This document shows positions 1 to 6,227 of a stretch of DNA of 6,227 bases, one piece after another. Numbering within the stretch: the stretch's first letter is position 1; each line of letters begins with the position of its first letter. A model generated the notes under the pieces. That model was not told the origin of the DNA, did not search any database, and saw nothing but the letters and a program-made list of their open reading frames with translations. The stretch comes from Chitinophagaceae bacterium (GTDB lineage: Bacteria; Bacteroidota; Bacteroidia; Chitinophagales; Chitinophagaceae): NCBI GenBank assembly GCA_023251285.1, contig JAHEZB010000145.1, positions 1 to 6,227 of the forward strand. The letters are read 5' to 3'. The translations under genes and the position numbers were made by a program.

Positions 1-660
1 TGCCTGCGCAGCTACTTTCGTAAATCGTCCTCCTTCTGTTGCTAAATTTACGGTAGCGGGAAGATCGGGAATTGCTTCTGAAAGATCTTTTTCTATTTGT
101 GTATATACGTCTTCCGGCTTGGCTTGAGTAACATTATAAATGTCACTGGCAGCCAGTGGCTCCAGGATTAACGGGATGTTTTTAAACATCCTCACCAGGT
201 TAAAATAATAAGTTGCACGTAATGCCTTAGCTTCTGCAGTGAACCTTGCTTTTTCAGCTGCATCCATCGTTGTTCCAGGTAGTTTGTTCAATAAAATATT
301 CGCCCGGAAAACCCCTTGATAATGGTCGCCCCAAAAACTTGCAGGCATGATATTCGCATTCAACGTATAATTTGAAAATCCCTGAATACCGGCACCATCA
401 GTAGCGCCACCACCACCTGCGTAGTTGTCATCAGAACCCGCGTTCATCATGGTGATCATGTTTTCAAATCCGCCTGCATTTTTGCGCAAGACATCATAGA
501 CTGCTACAAGACCGGAATATGCCTGGTCCCGGTTTGTGTAGTAATTTTGAGTAAGAAATTGTCCCTTTGGTTGGATCGTGATAAAATCCTTTGAGCATGA
601 TGCGAGCATAACCAGAGTTATGGTTGCAAGTATTGCTATATTAATTCGACTTTGTTTCAT
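1..660 (-). CDS. SusD/RagB-like outer-membrane nutrient-binding lipoprotein (N-terminal 220 residues, 3' end outside window)
   Basis: SusD-like proteins are surface lipoproteins that cap a SusC barrel and bind the incoming glycan or peptide. The frame starts at an ATG read from 660 and is open to the left edge, so the C-terminal half or more is missing (family members are usually about 450-600 residues). Residues 1-21 form a lipoprotein signal peptide with a hydrophobic stretch and the lipobox LASC; Cys22 is the expected lipidated residue. It is followed by SKDF, the usual SusD start and similar to the acidic/lysine surface-export signal of Bacteroidota lipoproteins. Residues 38-60 (QNYYTNRDQAYSGLVAVYDV and on) and 139-168 (EAKALRATYYFNLVRMF, then NIPLI) are the hallmark TPR-like helices of the SusD N-terminal domain. 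GRFTKVAAQA (211-220) is the conserved segment that follows. A glycine run lies at 82-85. The gene follows susC by 20 bp and is presumably co-transcribed with it. The family call is firm; the ligand is unknown. Confidence 0.96.
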   Translation of the reverse strand, partial: MKQSRINIAILATITLVMLASCSKDFITIQPKGQFLTQNYYTNRDQAYSGLVAVYDVLRKNAGGFENMITMMNAGSDDNYAGGGGATDGAGIQGFSNYTLNANIMPASFWGDHYQGVFRANILLNKLPGTTMDAAEKARFTAEAKALRATYYFNLVRMFKNIPLILEPLAASDIYNVTQAKPEDVYTQIEKDLSEAIPDLPATVNLATEGGRFTKVAAQA

Positions 661-680
661 ATATAATAAGATTAGAAAGG
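661..680 (-). other. Short susC-susD intergenic spacer
   Basis: Only 20 bp separate the TAA of the susC-like gene from the ATG of the susD-like gene. Read on the minus strand the spacer is pyrimidine/AT-rich and ends TTATTATAT before the ATG. I see no Shine-Dalgarno-like purine block, which is normal for Bacteroidota, and no hairpin terminator. This supports a single susCD transcript; translational coupling is possible but not shown. Confidence 0.7.
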
Positions 681-3600
681 TTAAAATGAAAGTTGAATTC
701 CACCAATAAATGTGCGTGCCTGTGGATATTGTCCTTTATCGATACCAAATACACCACCGCCGACTTCAGGATCATAACCAGTGTATTTTGTCAGTGTGAA
801 CAGGTTTTCACCGGTTACATATACTCTTAATCTGGAAACTCCTATATGACGAAACAACCTGTTTGGCAATGTATATCCTAATTGAACTACTTTAAAACGA
901 AGATAATCGCCGTTTTCAAGATAGAAATCAGACATTTTACTGAAATTACCATTCGGATCTGAATCAGTCAGACGTGGGAACGTGTTAGAAGTGCCTTCAC
1001 CAGTCCAGCGGCTTAATGCTTTAGTGGAATAATTGGAAGTTAAAATATCCAACCTGCGTAATCCCTGGAAGATTTTGTTTCCTGCTACACCTTGTGCAAA
1101 AGCCATTAAATCAAAATCTTTATATTGTAAATTAATCGTGAAACCAAAAGTATATTTTGGAACACTGGTTCCTAGGAAAGTTTTATCCAGGTCGCCGTCT
1201 GTAATGGTTCCATCTCCATTCAGATCTGCCCATTTGAAATCACCAGGACGTGCATTTGGCTGTATTGGAGTTCCGTTTTTATTTTTGTAATCAAGGATCT
1301 GTTGTTCGTTTTGGAAAATTCCAAGAGTTTTATAGCCCCAAAAGCTATTGAACGGTTGTCCAACCTGTATCCGGGTAACGGTCCCCATGGATTGGAAACC
1401 TGCGCCTCCGCCGATAAAATTAGTATCTGCGGATACATAAGTTACCGCATTTTTAATGTAGGAGCCATTGGCATTAACCGACAAATTAAACTGCCCGAAT
1501 CTTTTGTTGAATCCGAGTTCTAATTCAACGCCGGTATTCTTCATATCTGCCACATTATCCCAAGGGTTTGATGAAACACCCACATATCCCGGAATTTTAA
1601 CCTGGCGCAGAATTCCCGTTGTTTTTTTATTGAACCAATCGAAGGTTACCGTAAAATGGTCAAGCACTCTTGCATCAAAACCAACATTTGTGGAAGCGGT
1701 TTGTTCCCAATGAAGATTTGGATTATCCAAAGTTTCGGGTGCGTATCCTGTAGTTACGACACCAGAATTTCCGATCGGGTAATTATATCCGCCAACTATC
1801 CTGGCGAGGTATTGAAAATCGCCACTGTTATCATTTCCTACTACTCCATAACCACCTCTGATCTTAAGCGAATTAACAATGTTATTCATCCTCCAGAATT
1901 TCTCATTGTGTACGTTCCATCCGGCAGAGAAGGAAGGGAAAATACCATATTTTTTATTTGCGCCAAAGCGAGTGGAACCATCGCGACGAATAATTCCGGT
2001 CAACAGATACTTATCTTCAAAAGAATAATTTAATCTGCTGAATAATGAATAAATTTTATGCTCTATGAAGTCGCCGGCGTATCCATCCCTGTTTGCAAGG
2101 CCCACATCAAATCTGAAAGAAGCATCTGTGTAATAACTGATGGGAAGATTATAAAATGTCATCCCAACATTTCCGCCTATATTATCGACATAACTACCCT
2201 GACCTAATAATACAGTAAAATTATGTTCGCCTATACTTTTATTATAGGTAATGGTATTTTCAATATTCCAGTTGAATGATTTGTTTTCACCTTTATTATA
2301 GCTGTTCTTGTTTGTAGATACTGAAGAACTCAATAAATATAATGGGGTAAAGCCAAGATTGCCCCAATAGGCTTTTTTAGCGCCAACCGATGAACGTAAT
2401 GTCAAACCTTTAACCGGTGTTGCTTCCAGATACGCGTTACCGACGATATCATCCGACCAGCCATAGCCACCTAATCTTGTTTGCATATAAGCCACTGGAT
2501 TGGTCATCTCCTGGCCTACATAATTGGAAATACCATAAGGATTGCCATTTGCATCTTTTATAATGTTTGGATTCTCATAAATTACCGCATTAGGTTGAGA
2601 AGCAACATCTGTTACCACTAACGGAGTAATTGGATCAAGATTGATAGCAGAGCTTAACGGGCCACCAAATTCACTATTGGTATTGCCAAGGCCCATACTT
2701 TTTTGACGCGTATATCCTAAAGTTTGTCCAAAAGTGAAAATTTTCGATATTTTATGTTTTGAATTCAGACGGATATTGATTTTGTCATACTTGGAAATTT
2801 CGGTTGATACTATCCCTGCCTTATCTTCAATTCCTGCTGAAAAATAAAAGGTGGATTTTTCATTACCACCACTCATGCTTACTTCATGTGAATAACTGGG
2901 TGCATTATAGTTGAAAATGGCGTTTTGCCAGTCAGTTCCTTTGCCTAAAGAACTAATATCTGTGAAAGGAATGTCCTTGCCGGCAGCAGCTGCACTTTCA
3001 TTTCTTAAAGTCGCATATTCGCTAGCATTTAGAAGATTTAGTACTTTGGCCGGTGCAGAAGAACCGTAGTAACCGTTATACGTTACGACGGTTTTTCCTG
3101 CTTTTCCTTTTTTGGTAGTTACCAATATTACACCTCCTGCTGCCCGTGTACCATAGATAGCCGCGGAAGCAGCATCTTTCAATACTTCTATAGATTCAAT
3201 ATCAGACTGATTCAGATAGCCAATACCACCTGCATCTACCACTACTCCGTCAACTACCCACAAAGGGTTATTATTATTAAAAGTAGTAACGCCACGGATC
3301 TGGATAGTAGAAGCAGAGCCAGGTTGCCCCGAATTCTGCATAATTGTAACGCCGGAAACACGTCCCTGTAAAGATTGTTCTATCCGGCCATTCGGGATAT
3401 TTTCCAGGTCCGATGCCTTTACACTGGAAATTGCACCGGTAACATTCGATTTTTTTTGCGAGCCGTAGCCTACAACTACCACTTCATCAAGATGGGCAGT
3501 TGTCCTTGTCATTGATACGGCAATGTTGTTTCCATTTATAGGAACATCTTTAGTTGCAAAGCCTGTCGAGCTAACCGTTAATGCTGTTGCGCTTTCTGGT

Positions 3601-3797
3601 ACAGAAAGGCTAAACTCGCCGTTAACTCCGGTGGAAGTTCCCAGGTTGGTACCTTTTACAATTACCGAAGCCGCCAGGATGGGGGCGCCGTTCTCATCGC
3701 TTACTTTTCCTGTAATCGTTTTGTTTTGCGCCGATGCGCTATAACTTAAAAACAAAATACCAAAGAGGAAAGCAAGTCGTTGCAGATTTTTTTTCAT
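681..3797 (-). CDS. SusC/RagA-family TonB-linked outer-membrane transporter
   Basis: Complete 1038-residue outer-membrane beta-barrel that should import a SusD-captured ligand using TonB/ExbBD energy. Residues 1-23 are a Sec signal peptide (KK, hydrophobic core, cleavage after SASA before Gln24). Residues 27-98 are the carboxypeptidase-regulatory-like beta-sandwich domain (TITGKVSDENGAPI, then GVNGEFSLSV). DEVVVVGYG at 104-112 is the TonB-box-like segment before the plug. The plug (about 113-230) carries the family signature IESIEVLKDAASAAIYG followed by GGVILVTTKKG. The barrel fills the rest, with the conserved RRDGSTRFG at about 603-611 followed by FPSFSAGW, and the terminal strand FIGGIQLSF. 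An acidic loop at 858-869 (DLNGDGTITDGD) resembles an EF-hand calcium loop. There is no N-terminal STN domain, so ECF sigma/anti-sigma signalling through this protein is unlikely. The start is fixed by an in-frame TAA at 3816-3818, with no other ATG between. It is first in the operon, with susD behind it. The family is certain; the substrate is unknown. Confidence 0.98.
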   Translation of the reverse strand: MKKNLQRLAFLFGILFLSYSASAQNKTITGKVSDENGAPILAASVIVKGTNLGTSTGVNGEFSLSVPESATALTVSSTGFATKDVPINGNNIAVSMTRTTAHLDEVVVVGYGSQKKSNVTGAISSVKASDLENIPNGRIEQSLQGRVSGVTIMQNSGQPGSASTIQIRGVTTFNNNNPLWVVDGVVVDAGGIGYLNQSDIESIEVLKDAASAAIYGTRAAGGVILVTTKKGKAGKTVVTYNGYYGSSAPAKVLNLLNASEYATLRNESAAAAGKDIPFTDISSLGKGTDWQNAIFNYNAPSYSHEVSMSGGNEKSTFYFSAGIEDKAGIVSTEISKYDKINIRLNSKHKISKIFTFGQTLGYTRQKSMGLGNTNSEFGGPLSSAINLDPITPLVVTDVASQPNAVIYENPNIIKDANGNPYGISNYVGQEMTNPVAYMQTRLGGYGWSDDIVGNAYLEATPVKGLTLRSSVGAKKAYWGNLGFTPLYLLSSSVSTNKNSYNKGENKSFNWNIENTITYNKSIGEHNFTVLLGQGSYVDNIGGNVGMTFYNLPISYYTDASFRFDVGLANRDGYAGDFIEHKIYSLFSRLNYSFEDKYLLTGIIRRDGSTRFGANKKYGIFPSFSAGWNVHNEKFWRMNNIVNSLKIRGGYGVVGNDNSGDFQYLARIVGGYNYPIGNSGVVTTGYAPETLDNPNLHWEQTASTNVGFDARVLDHFTVTFDWFNKKTTGILRQVKIPGYVGVSSNPWDNVADMKNTGVELELGFNKRFGQFNLSVNANGSYIKNAVTYVSADTNFIGGGAGFQSMGTVTRIQVGQPFNSFWGYKTLGIFQNEQQILDYKNKNGTPIQPNARPGDFKWADLNGDGTITDGDLDKTFLGTSVPKYTFGFTINLQYKDFDLMAFAQGVAGNKIFQGLRRLDILTSNYSTKALSRWTGEGTSNTFPRLTDSDPNGNFSKMSDFYLENGDYLRFKVVQLGYTLPNRLFRHIGVSRLRVYVTGENLFTLTKYTGYDPEVGGGVFGIDKGQYPQARTFIGGIQLSF

Positions 3798-3812
3798 ACG
3801 CAGATTTTTTTT
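3782..3812 (-). repeat. Direct duplication spanning the susC start codon
   Basis: The 13-mer AAAAAAAATCTGC (minus-strand reading) occurs twice, at 3800-3812 and 3782-3794, offset by exactly 18 bp (six codons). Including the preceding bases, AT(T/G)AAAAAAAATCTGC matches at 15 of 16 positions; ATT in the upstream copy stands where ATG stands in the real start. An in-frame TAA immediately precedes the upstream copy. This looks like a tandem duplication of the beginning of the gene, leaving one copy as leader and one as codons 1-5. Confidence 0.8.
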
Positions 3813-3836
3813 AATTTAGGGAGTGTCGTTTTTTTT
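3798..3836 (-). promoter_or_regulatory. A-tract-rich 5' leader of the susC-like gene
   Basis: Between the predicted transcription start (about 3837) and the susC ATG the minus strand contains A8 tracts at 3829-3836 and 3805-3812; a third A8 (3787-3794) begins directly after the ATG. There is no GGAGG-like Shine-Dalgarno sequence. A-rich, SD-less leaders are the usual arrangement in Bacteroidota, so this is likely the ribosome-loading region. Its extent rests on the promoter prediction. Confidence 0.5.
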
Positions 3837-3843
3837 AACAAAA

Positions 3844-3877
3844 CAAATATAAGGTACATTCGTGTGACAGAATCAAA
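3844..3877 (-). promoter_or_regulatory. Predicted Bacteroidota-type promoter of the susCD operon
   Basis: On the minus strand TATATTTG at 3844-3851 is an exact match to the Bacteroidota -7 consensus TAnnTTTG. Upstream, TTTG at 3874-3877 can serve as the -33 element, but the 22-bp spacer is slightly longer than the commonly seen 19-21 bp. The transcription start would lie near 3837, giving a leader of about 40 nt. It is read directly from the sequence; activity is inferred. Confidence 0.6.
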
Positions 3878-3881
3878 AATG

Positions 3882-3956
3882 AATACATCACTGATACTAC
3901 ACCTTTCAAATTTTATAGCTAACTAAATTTATCGCAACTACATCATTACTACATCA
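3882..3956. repeat. ACTACATCA-like direct repeats, candidate operator sites
   Basis: Two perfect copies of ACTACATCA lie at 3937-3945 and 3948-3956, an 11-bp period (one helical turn). A third copy with one mismatch (AATACATCA) is at 3882-3890, exactly 55 bp from the first. A weaker match (ACTACACCT, 7 of 9) is at 3896-3904. The 3882 copy ends just upstream of the predicted susC -33 element, and the tandem pair lies about 100-120 bp upstream of the predicted susC start. The helical phasing and promoter proximity fit activator half-sites, but binding by the adjacent regulator is only an inference. Confidence 0.4.
3924..3931 (+). promoter_or_regulatory. Weak candidate -7 element for the sensor gene
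   Basis: TAAATTTA differs from TAnnTTTG at the last base only and lies 47 bp before the sensor ATG. I find no convincing TTTG/TTG at -33 spacing, so this is a weak call. If it is real, the tandem ACTACATCA pair (3937-3956) would sit at or downstream of the transcription start and could mediate autoregulation. Confidence 0.25.
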
Positions 3957-3978
3957 AAAGAGTTATTATCTTTATTCT

Positions 3979-6227
3979 ATGAGAATTACCTGCTTTTTCG
4001 TAATTATTATGTCTGCCGTCTCAAATGTTTCATTTGCTCAAAACACATTAGGACTTCCACAAATCATAAATTATAATAAAGACGATTATCATGGTGGTAG
4101 CCAGACTTGGGATATAGGCCAGGATCCCAGCGGCAAAATGTATTTTGCAAATAATGAAGGATTGCTTTCATTCGATGGCAATTATTGGAAAATATATCCG
4201 CTTCCTAATAAAACCATTGTGCGTTCGCTTTCTATCGATGCTGATGGCCGTATTTATGTAGGAGGCCAGAACGAAATTGGCTTTTTCTCGCCAAATGCGA
4301 AAGGGGTTTTGCAGTACACAAACCTGAATTCAAAAATCCCAAAACAATACGGCCAGTTTGCAGATGTCTGGCATATCGTTATTTTCAAAGAAGCGGTATT
4401 TTTTCAAACATCGGATAAAATATTTCTTTACCAGAATAATGTAATAAAAGTCTTTCCTGCTAAATCTGAGTGGCAATTTATTGGACAATCTGCCGGAAGA
4501 TTGTTTGCGTTTGAAAGAGGAAATCAATTTATGGAATACCGGAATAATGAATGGCAGCGCTTATCCAGTCACCTGCCAGCGAAATATCCGTCCATCTCAA
4601 AAATCGTTCAGATCAGCAATGATAGTTTGTTGGTGATAACCAATAACGATGGATTCTTTTGCCTGTTCCGCGATTCTTTATTTCGGTACAATATTCACCC
4701 GAATACCACTGCTATCCGCCAGATATACACTTCTTTGAAAATTAATCCTGATGAAATCGTGCTCGGCACTACATCATCAGGATGTTTGTTCATGGATTTC
4801 AAAGGAAATATTATTCAAAAAATTTCAAACACGGAAGGTCTTCAAAATAGCAATGTACTCAGTGTTTTTTTAGATAAGGACGGTAATTTATGGACTGGAT
4901 TAAATAACGGCATCAGCTTTATCGCTTATAATTCAGCTATTAAGTACATAAAGCCGGACAAAACGAATGAACTATCGGGCTATTCTTCAGTTATCTTTAA
5001 TAACGACCTATACATCGGTACGTCTAACGGAGCATATTATGCTCCGCTGGTTAATTCCAATAAAGACTACAGCTTTTCGAAAAGCAATTTCAGGTTTATT
5101 AAAAACAGCGAAGGACAGGTTTGGAAATTGCAGGAAATAAACGGCCATATTTTACTCGGGCACAACGATGGGACGTTTGTTATTGAAAATGGTGTTTGTA
5201 TTCCTGTATCACAGGGTACCGGAAGTTGGCTTTTTGAACCAATGACGTCCGTCCTGCCCGCTAAAAATATACTGGTTGGTGCATATACCGGTTTGAAAAT
5301 GTTGGAATACGATGGTTCCCGGTTTTCAGATCGGGGGAATATAAACGGGTTATACGAATCATTCCGGTATCTGGCGATAGATAATGATAATTCTGTTTGG
5401 GCATCTCATCCGTATCGTGGCGTGTATAAAATCAGGCTGTCCGATGACCGAAAAAATTTTACGTACCAGCTTTATGCACAAAACGATGGTTTGCCGGGTA
5501 CTTTGGAAAATTATGTTTTTCAAATCAAAAACAAAGTCGTTTTTGCTACGCCAAAAGGAATTTATGAATACAATGCTGCTACCAATTCTTTTTCTCCGTC
5601 TTCTTTTCTCGCTCCTATTTTTCATGATATGGAAATCCGGTATTTGAAAGAAGATAATGAAGGTGATATTTGGTTTTGCAGCGGTAAAAAAATAGGTGTG
5701 GTGACCTTCAGCAAGAATTCACACAAAACATTTAAAATAACTTATTTCCCTGAATTAACAGGGCAAATATTGTCAGGATTTGAAAACATTTATCCATATA
5801 ACAAAGAAAATATTTTCATCTCATCCGAAAGGGGAGTGATTCATTTGAATTATGTGAAATATGCTGCTAATGAATTCCAGTTAAAGGTATTGCTGGGAAA
5901 TGTGATTGCAATTGGCAAAACGGACAGTTTGATTTTTGGCGGATATTATAATCAAAATCCAAAAAACATTTTCGTCCAAAAAGATAAAGATATTTATCAC
6001 TTACCCAAAAAATACAACTCATTTCATTTTGAGTACAGTTCACCCAATTATGGACTGCAAAAAAATATCGAATACAGTTACCAGCTAAAAGGATATGATT
6101 ATAAATGGAGCGACTGGTCGCCAAAAACGGAAAAAGATTATACCAATCTGCCGGAAGGGAAGTATACTTTTTTTGTAAAAGCACATGATAATCTGGGCCA
6201 TGAATCAGAAGTGATTGCCTATTCCTT
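3979..6227 (+). CDS. Propeller/triple-tyrosine sensor regulator, probably LuxR-type (first 749 residues, 3' end outside window)
   Basis: Large ligand sensor transcribed away from susC and open through the right edge. Residues 1-20 are a Sec signal peptide (MRITCFFVII, cleavage after SFA before Gln21), so the sensor part is periplasmic. Residues about 40-660 are propeller-like repeats of the 'two-component regulator propeller' type. Examples are TWDIGQDPSGKMYFANNEG near 43-61, VRSLSIDADGRIYVGGQNE near 82-100, VLSVFLDKDGNLWTGLNNG near 293-311 (best match), FRYLAIDNDNSVWASH near 462-477 and YLKEDNEGDIWF at 555-566. Residues about 675-745 are a triple-tyrosine (Y_Y_Y) domain, with IEYSYQLKGYDYKWSDW and LPEGKYTFFVKAHD. 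The family normally continues with a membrane helix and either a coiled coil plus LuxR/GerE helix-turn-helix, or a histidine kinase with response-regulator and AraC modules. The N-terminal style favours the LuxR type, but the output is not visible. No upstream in-frame ATG exists before a TAG at 3916-3918, which fixes the start. AAAAGAG (3956-3962) is too distant for a good ribosome site. It probably regulates susCD; the ligand is unknown. Confidence 0.9.
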   Translation, partial: MRITCFFVIIMSAVSNVSFAQNTLGLPQIINYNKDDYHGGSQTWDIGQDPSGKMYFANNEGLLSFDGNYWKIYPLPNKTIVRSLSIDADGRIYVGGQNEIGFFSPNAKGVLQYTNLNSKIPKQYGQFADVWHIVIFKEAVFFQTSDKIFLYQNNVIKVFPAKSEWQFIGQSAGRLFAFERGNQFMEYRNNEWQRLSSHLPAKYPSISKIVQISNDSLLVITNNDGFFCLFRDSLFRYNIHPNTTAIRQIYTSLKINPDEIVLGTTSSGCLFMDFKGNIIQKISNTEGLQNSNVLSVFLDKDGNLWTGLNNGISFIAYNSAIKYIKPDKTNELSGYSSVIFNNDLYIGTSNGAYYAPLVNSNKDYSFSKSNFRFIKNSEGQVWKLQEINGHILLGHNDGTFVIENGVCIPVSQGTGSWLFEPMTSVLPAKNILVGAYTGLKMLEYDGSRFSDRGNINGLYESFRYLAIDNDNSVWASHPYRGVYKIRLSDDRKNFTYQLYAQNDGLPGTLENYVFQIKNKVVFATPKGIYEYNAATNSFSPSSFLAPIFHDMEIRYLKEDNEGDIWFCSGKKIGVVTFSKNSHKTFKITYFPELTGQILSGFENIYPYNKENIFISSERGVIHLNYVKYAANEFQLKVLLGNVIAIGKTDSLIFGGYYNQNPKNIFVQKDKDIYHLPKKYNSFHFEYSSPNYGLQKNIEYSYQLKGYDYKWSDWSPKTEKDYTNLPEGKYTFFVKAHDNLGHESEVIAYS

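Noticed and set aside
661..680. Terminator or attenuator between susC and susD
   Set aside because: The 20-bp spacer has no inverted repeat followed by a T run, so nothing supports differential termination here.
1220..1438. Minus-strand open frame of 72 codons within susC in another frame
   Set aside because: It overlaps the transporter gene on the same strand in a different frame and the translation resembles nothing.
1033..2033. Several plus-strand open frames of 73-125 codons inside the susC-like gene (for example 1656-2033)
   Set aside because: They lie wholly antisense to a certain, full-length transporter gene, have no recognisable domain or signal and overlap each other. They are shadows of the real reading frame.
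3523..3744. Plus-strand open frame of 73 codons opposite the start of susC
   Set aside because: It is antisense to the signal peptide and beta-sandwich domain of the transporter, with no independent support.
3887..3895. Small palindrome ATCACTGAT as a separate operator
   Set aside because: Four-base arms are expected by chance in AT-rich DNA. It overlaps the AATACATCA repeat copy and is better treated as part of that repeat set.
3967..3974. TATCTTTA as a second -7 element for the sensor gene
   Set aside because: It ends only 4 bp before the ATG, which would leave an almost leaderless message, and it lacks a -33 partner.
3798..3978. Invertible promoter of the type that switches surface-protein genes in Bacteroides
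   Set aside because: I looked for matching inverted repeats flanking the promoter and saw only the 4-bp arms ATCA-C-TGAT at 3887-3895, far too short for a recombinase site. No recombinase gene is in view.
4330..6184. Open frames of 65-105 codons overlapping the sensor gene (4330-4527, 5359-5625, 5867-6184 on minus; 5384-5647 on plus)
   Set aside because: They are out of frame with or antisense to the continuous 749-codon sensor frame, and none shows a family signature. The basic or hydrophobic 5384-5647 and 5359-5625 translations are frame artefacts.

Overview
The window looks like part of a glycan- or nutrient-uptake locus (polysaccharide-utilization-like, 'Sus-like') from a member of the Bacteroidota. 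The support is a SusC/RagA TonB-dependent transporter and a SusD-like lipoprotein in tandem, a TAnnTTTG-type promoter element, A-rich leaders without a clear Shine-Dalgarno sequence, and a Bacteroidota-type extracellular sensor (two-component-regulator propeller plus triple-tyrosine domain). The protein style suggests an environmental lineage such as Chitinophagaceae, Sphingobacteriaceae or Cytophagaceae, but the sequence does not settle the family.

Layout. Bases 1-660 (minus strand) hold the first 220 codons of a susD-like gene whose 3' part lies beyond the left edge. A 20-bp gap (661-680) separates it from the complete susC-like gene (681-3797, minus strand, 1038 residues) that is transcribed first. 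A 181-bp divergent intergenic region (3798-3978) carries a good minus-strand Bacteroidota promoter, three oligo-A tracts (read on the minus strand) near the susC start, a near-perfect tandem duplication spanning the susC start codon, and a set of ACTACATCA-like direct repeats. From 3979 to the right edge (plus strand) runs the first 749 codons of a large secreted or membrane-anchored sensor. It is open at its 3' end, so its output domain (LuxR-type helix-turn-helix or histidine kinase) is not visible. No gene-free stretch exceeds 300 bases.

How the parts fit. The SusC-like barrel and SusD-like lipoprotein are expected to form a pedal-bin complex in the outer membrane. SusD captures an oligomeric ligand at the surface and SusC imports it using TonB/ExbBD energy. 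The divergent sensor is expected to detect a ligand in the periplasm and to regulate the susCD operon, possibly through the repeats in the intergenic region. No carbohydrate-active enzyme, peptidase or other substrate-defining gene is in view, so the substrate is unknown. The gene set is a familiar type. The less ordinary signals are in the intergenic region, not in the proteins.
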